Shown here: in pieces, positions 63,460 to 64,000 of the stretch
How the letters are laid out: each line of letters opens with the position of its first letter
Position numbering within the stretch: the stretch's first letter is position 1
The notes under the pieces: generated by a model
Databases searched by the model: none
What the model was told of the DNA's origin: nothing
What the model saw: the letters and a program-made list of their open reading frames with translations, nothing else
Translations under genes and position numbers: made by a program
NCBI GenBank assembly: GCA_023101725.1
Contig: JALJCO010013382.1
Coordinates: forward strand, 325,501 to 389,500
From: Atherinomorus stipes
Taxonomy: Eukaryota > Chordata > Actinopteri > Atheriniformes > Atherinidae
Reading direction: 5' to 3'
DNA length: 64,000 bases

Positions 63460-64000
63460 TCTTGAGAGGAAAAAGTAAATGAATCAGTGATTTTTTTTAT
63501 TTTCTTGTTCATTTTTTTTAAAACAACGTGTTGGCTGAAACAAATGAAGCTATTTGTGATAACCTTAATCCTTGAACCCCAAAATGAAAAAAAGGTAGGA
63601 CAGAAAAATGTAAGGAGAAACACATGCTATGCATTGTTTTAAATAAAATGTTGATAGCAAGAGTTTTAGCTTATTCATGAAAAAATGGAAATGGTACAAA
63701 CAACTTAGTGATGCTTAAAAAAGAAAAAACGAACAATAAAACAGCTCAGGGAACATGGAGCAACTAACAGGTCATTATAACAGGTAACAGGTCATTTATG
63801 GGGTAGAAGAGCACATGAAAGGGGCAGAGACTAAGAAGATGAACACCCTCAAACTTTCTGTAAATGTAGTTCCTTATGCCTTCAACAAATGCAGGCTACA
63901 GCTTTGTCCTGGAAAGGAGAAGCCATATATGAACATGATCCAAACACACAGATATCATCTGTGTGCCAAGTTCCTTTAAAATGGACTAAAACATAGTGGG
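63460..64000. other. Right flank beyond psme1; no gene seen
   Basis: AT-rich DNA to the end of the window. No exon, repeat end or RNA gene recognised. The next gene lies outside. Confidence 0.5.

Noticed and set aside
1..64000. CRISPR arrays, bacterial operons, tRNA or rRNA genes
   Set aside because: Spliced vertebrate genes throughout. No regular spacer arrays, and no cloverleaf with A/B boxes noticed by eye.

Overview
This is animal nuclear DNA, almost certainly from a ray-finned (teleost) fish. Genes are split by introns with GT-AG junctions, and much of the intervening DNA is fish-type repeats: hAT, piggyBac-like and Tc1/mariner DNA transposons, their miniature derivatives, and 3' tails of non-LTR retrotransposons. 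I cannot name the species.

Six protein-coding genes can be built exon by exon with consistent splice phases: pabpn1 (minus, 5' part only, 1311-3580), zfhx2 (minus, 7526-18708), thtpa (plus, 24417-26118), dcaf11 (plus, 32469-51273), fitm1 (plus, 53032-55974) and psme1 (minus, 56130-63199). From memory of the human map, the same six genes lie in this order on chromosome 14q11.2 but much farther apart, so this is a compact version of a conserved block.

Region by region: 1-4.2 kb holds the start and promoter of pabpn1. 4.2-7.5 kb is the zfhx2 3' side. 7.5-18.7 kb is zfhx2, a zinc-finger homeobox gene with three homeodomain regions (one degenerate) and four C2H2 fingers; it lacks the long N-terminal zinc-finger half of the mammalian protein. 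Its last intron is almost entirely nested transposons. 18.7-24.4 kb separates zfhx2 and thtpa head to head and contains a Tc1-like element with a truncated transposase. 26-31.8 kb is repeat-rich intergenic DNA. 31.8-51.3 kb is dcaf11, whose large introns carry nested hAT and Tc1 copies. 53-63.2 kb holds fitm1 and psme1, which converge tail to tail.

The genes do not form one pathway. They cover nuclear poly(A) binding, neural transcription control, thiamine triphosphate hydrolysis, CUL4-DDB1 substrate recognition, ER lipid-droplet biology and proteasome activation. dcaf11 and psme1 both act in protein turnover. The psme1 upstream region carries perfect ISRE and GAS consensus matches, as expected for an interferon-induced proteasome activator. 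No prokaryotic, CRISPR or tRNA features were seen. All calls come from reading the sequence and remembered family features; no database search was run.
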